From the NCBI GenBank assembly GCA_033239005.1, contig BSQZ01000004.1, forward strand, positions 12,281,507 through 12,345,506: DNA of 64,000 nucleotides, in the 5' to 3' direction. A model generated the notes under the pieces. It was not told where the DNA came from. It ran no database searches and saw nothing but the letters and a program-made list of their open reading frames with translations. Origin of the DNA: Lamellibrachia satsuma (taxonomy: Eukaryota > Annelida > Polychaeta > Sabellida > Siboglinidae). The position numbers and the translations under genes were made by a program. This document shows positions 60,976 to 64,000 of this stretch, one piece after another. The first letter of the stretch is position 1, and the number at the start of each line of letters is the position of its first letter.

Positions 60976-62333
60976 AACATTCACTTCTAGGATCCATGAA
61001 CGTTATGCTCTTTATAGGCTTCCTAGATCGTAAAATTCAACATTCTATAGATCACAGACCTAACAATGGCATTCACTGTGTAGTGAGTGGCAAGCGGGTC
61101 GGATTCATTTGAGGCACCACATACATAAACGTTTATTGTGAGCATGTGCAAGAACAATGCCTCAACCAGGCGATCAAACTATACAAATATGATTACGGCC
61201 GCAACCTTCCTTGTAGATTTTGGACCAGAAAACATCTGATGATGGGCCAGATTTGGTCAGCAGGCCACCAATTGGTGACTCCGGGCCTAGACTATACCTT
61301 CTGGAACATTTGTTATAAAACCTCTTCATTTTTTCACAGATTGACAGCAAATGTGGCTTGCACATTTACATTGCACATAAATACCTTTCCAGGAAATTAT
61401 GCCTATTAATTATAAAGATGATCTAGAGAAAATTTTCATAATTATTACTTAATATTAATATATTAAATAGCTAGTCCCAGACCTTCAGCAGTGTTATTAT
61501 TGTACTCACTATCTGCTGGTTGTAAATACATATCATACTTAAAATAGTTATAAATTCTTACGGCGTTACACATTAGTTAATTTCTTCATTTCCACCCTCA
61601 TAGTATGCTGGGTGATATTGATATATGGCACAAAGAGGTCATGAGGTACTAACATCATATTTCACCAATCTGCCCTAAAAACATTTTACTCGTCTCAATG
61701 GAAATTCACATGGAATTCTTGGAAACAGCGGTAGGGAATTTCCATAGTAACGATTATGTGCTTCAAATTACAGCAAATTTCCTGCCAGTGTAAATTCATC
61801 CACCACAGGTATATATTGCCTGGTTATTTTGTCACTGGTACACTGAGGTATGATGGCTACCTACAAGCATAATACCGGTTAAATTAACAAAGATTAGATA
61901 AATTTTATGTTCTGGGTACCTGGGTCCACATTCAACTTTACTGTAGCTTCTTTCTAGTGATGTTGCCACTGTAACTCATTCATGTTCACCATAAGTTCAT
62001 GTTCACCATAAGTTCATGTTCACCATGATTTACCTCGATTCTATCAGTGACATTGCTATGCTTACATGTATTTTTTTAGATGTTTCTCAAAAATTATATA
62101 ACATACACAAATATTTACACAAATCAATACATGTATATTAGCAAAATATGAGCAATAATCTTAAATCAGGTTTGGCACAGCTGCGAATGGTAAATGTTAC
62201 CATGTTGCTGAAATTTACAACTATAATACGATACAAGAAATATGCAAGCGAGATGGAAAAAATACAACTGAAGGAAAAATTTAATGGCAAAAGGTAGACA
62301 CGAGGCAAATGATAAAATACATCAATAGTTTAA
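60976..62333. other. Intergenic or intronic region
   Basis: No feature recognised except the dispersed repeat fragment at 61574-61615, shared with 41185-41240, and a triplet of cataagttcatgttcac at 61980-62025. Confidence 0.45.
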
Positions 62334-62983
62334 CCCATTAGACCCCATAACGGCCGCGGCCGGCTGCTCTGTGCAGTTCTGGAATGGCCGCCGCCTGCCG
62401 CATACAGGACCCTCTATTAAAAAAAATCCTGGCGAATAACTACTGAACTAAACACTACCAAATTTTGCCACACCTTGGCGGATACATTTTGCCACAACAA
62501 CGGCTCGTTACGTGCATGTGGTGCCCTTTCGGAAATCTTGATTTTCATAAGTTTTGTTCACGCTATCTCGAAAATATTTATTTCTATATTTGTCATGATA
62601 AAATATGGTATAACCTGAAAAATAACCGTCAGAATTTAGTAATGTTTTCAGTGGTGCAAAGCTAACACATATAGCTACATCTTCTTCGCTGAGTTGCATA
62701 GGGTTATAGCATGGGATCATTGTCAAATGTCAGTCGCAACTTTCAAAGTTTTAACAAATGTAATATTTTGTCTTTGCAAATTGTGATTAAATGTCAACAT
62801 TTGATTAATATATCCTATTTCTATGTATACATGCATGTGGAGAAATAAACACAACTTGTAACTGTCAATATTGAATAGTTTTTTTCTACAGATTTTTTAA
62901 CAAAAGGAGAAAATCGCTCGAAATTTGCCAGAAATCCTGGCAACATGGTGGCATGTTTTAATAAAATCCTGGGGCCTAATGGG
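62334..62983. mobile_element. TTAA-flanked MITE (piggyBac- or Kolobok-like), 650 bp
   Basis: Ends cccattagacccc and ggggcctaatggg are inverted repeats of 13-16 bp. Each is flanked by TTAA (62330-62333 and 62984-62987). A GC-rich core (cggccgcggccggctg) lies near the left end. No transposase frame. The sequence aaatacatcaata occurs on both sides outside the element (62316 and 63049). Confidence 0.82.
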
Positions 62984-63062
62984 TTAACAGATGGCTCTAT
63001 AACCGGCAATGACCAGCAAGAAAAATCAAATGTCAAAAACGTAGGATAAAATACATCAATAC

Positions 63063-63168
63063 CTAGACAAATGGCATTAAAACCAGCCAATGACATCCAG
63101 CTGCTGCTGAATACAAAGAACAGAACTGTGAGGAGGGTGATGATTGCCGACGTCGCCAAACCCAGCAC
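63063..63168 (-). CDS. Candidate exon encoding a transmembrane segment
   Basis: Acceptor tttggtttcttcag and donor gtattg. Encodes VLGLATSAIITLLTVLFFVF and SSSWMSLAGFNAICL, a strong membrane helix. It is in phase with the candidate exon at 63557-63624. No family recognised. Confidence 0.4.
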
Positions 63169-63556
63169 CTGAAGAAACCAAAGCAAGTCTGACACCCACT
63201 GCAAACCTTTCAATACATACTTCAAGGGTGTTACTTCTAAAAACATGACACAACCATTAGCAACGTGGCATCCACCTCCTTTGTCCCAGCGCCATTTTGT
63301 CATGCTGAGACACTTTCATGGCCCCCTGGGGAAATCGTGTAAATGGACACAAAACTTGGTATGAAAGTATAGCAAACAAATCCAGCTTTTTTCAAAGTAG
63401 GATCCCTGATATATGAAGGAAGTGACATCTGGGATGCAAGAGGGCTAGAACAATGAAAAAAATTCATCAAAAACACATGCCTGATTTTACTGCCCCGGTA
63501 AAAAATCACATTGCAATTATAATCTCATGAGAATAAAAACCTGCTCAAAGACTTAC

Positions 63557-63624
63557 GGAGACTGCCACAAATAGAACCAGTCCAGCAGAGACTCTCACTT
63601 CTATCAATACAGCAGAGCCAGCAA
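63557..63624 (-). CDS. Candidate upstream exon of the same gene
   Basis: Acceptor ggtgacag (weak) and donor gtaagt (strong). Encodes AGSAVLIEVRVSAGLVLFVA plus VS, joining in phase 0 to 63168. The gene would enter from beyond the right edge on the minus strand. Confidence 0.35.
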
Positions 63625-64000
63625 CTGTCACCAAAACTTAGTTTCAGGTACCACTTGCCTTGTGGTAAATAAACTGGTGACAATGACAAGGTTGTATTCA
63701 TGCCACACCACGGTGGACTGAAGATGTGGAACTTACGGCAAGTGAAATGACAGATTACTAAATGATGTATGGTGACACAATATAAAAACAAGCGGCCACT
63801 GGGAGAAGGCTCTGGCCTAAATTTCATCACTGCCAATCAAGCAGATGCTCTAGCACACAGGCTTTGTTTCTGCTAAGGCTGCATGGACACTGCAGCAGGG
63901 CAAGACAAGCTGGGGTGGGAATATACTGCTCATTGACAATAGTCCATAGGGGTTTATTATGCTGATATATTTTTGGTAGACAACAGATTGTCGTGTTTTA
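63625..64000. other. Right edge of the window
   Basis: Probably intron of the candidate minus-strand membrane-protein gene. Nothing further recognised. Confidence 0.35.

Overview
The window is animal nuclear DNA: AT-rich, with spliced genes, large introns, tRNA-derived SINEs, several classes of LINE, a Gypsy LTR element, DNA transposons and many minisatellites. Gene content and repeat style suggest an invertebrate bilaterian (for example a mollusc, a brachiopod or a non-vertebrate deuterostome). The species cannot be named from the sequence.

Layout. 1-4977: the first three coding exons of a mitochondrial processing peptidase beta gene (PMPCB, minus strand), which runs off the left edge; its introns hold a pogo-like MITE and a SINE. 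5280-12360: a decayed minus-strand LINE, split by a 3.9-kb terminal-inverted-repeat DNA transposon (6654-10596), itself split by a CR1-like LINE fragment. 13290-22307: NAPE-PLD paralog 1 (plus strand, six visible exons), with an RTE-like LINE antisense in its last intron. 22973-23754: two hAT-like MITEs with 8-bp target duplications. 25760-33157: a Gypsy-type LTR retrotransposon whose 3' LTR carries an 814-bp intron-like block absent from the 5' LTR. 33906-34308: two short satellites. 34894-40498: NAPE-PLD paralog 2 (plus strand, five visible exons), with a CR1-like LINE in its first intron. 43010-45440: LINE and SINE relics. 46070-51948: a three-exon minus-strand gene for a double-hydrophobic-segment membrane protein resembling the CD225/dispanin (SynDIG1-like) family. 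48336-51112 and 56895-60975: minisatellite clusters. 57520-58980: a 5'-truncated LINE. 62334-62983: a TTAA-flanked MITE. 63063-63624: two candidate transmembrane exons of another minus-strand gene.

How the genes relate. PMPCB and NAPE-PLD are head to head, as I recall for their human counterparts on 7q22. PMPCB is a mitochondrial presequence protease subunit. The two NAPE-PLD paralogs should both make N-acylethanolamines from N-acyl-phosphatidylethanolamine, since both keep every metal ligand. They are about 84% identical over most of the aligned coding sequence but about 99% identical over a 245-bp tract around the active site, which points to gene conversion. The least explained objects are the TIR element carrying a PIN-like/Cys-rich protein family and the intron-like block in the LTR.
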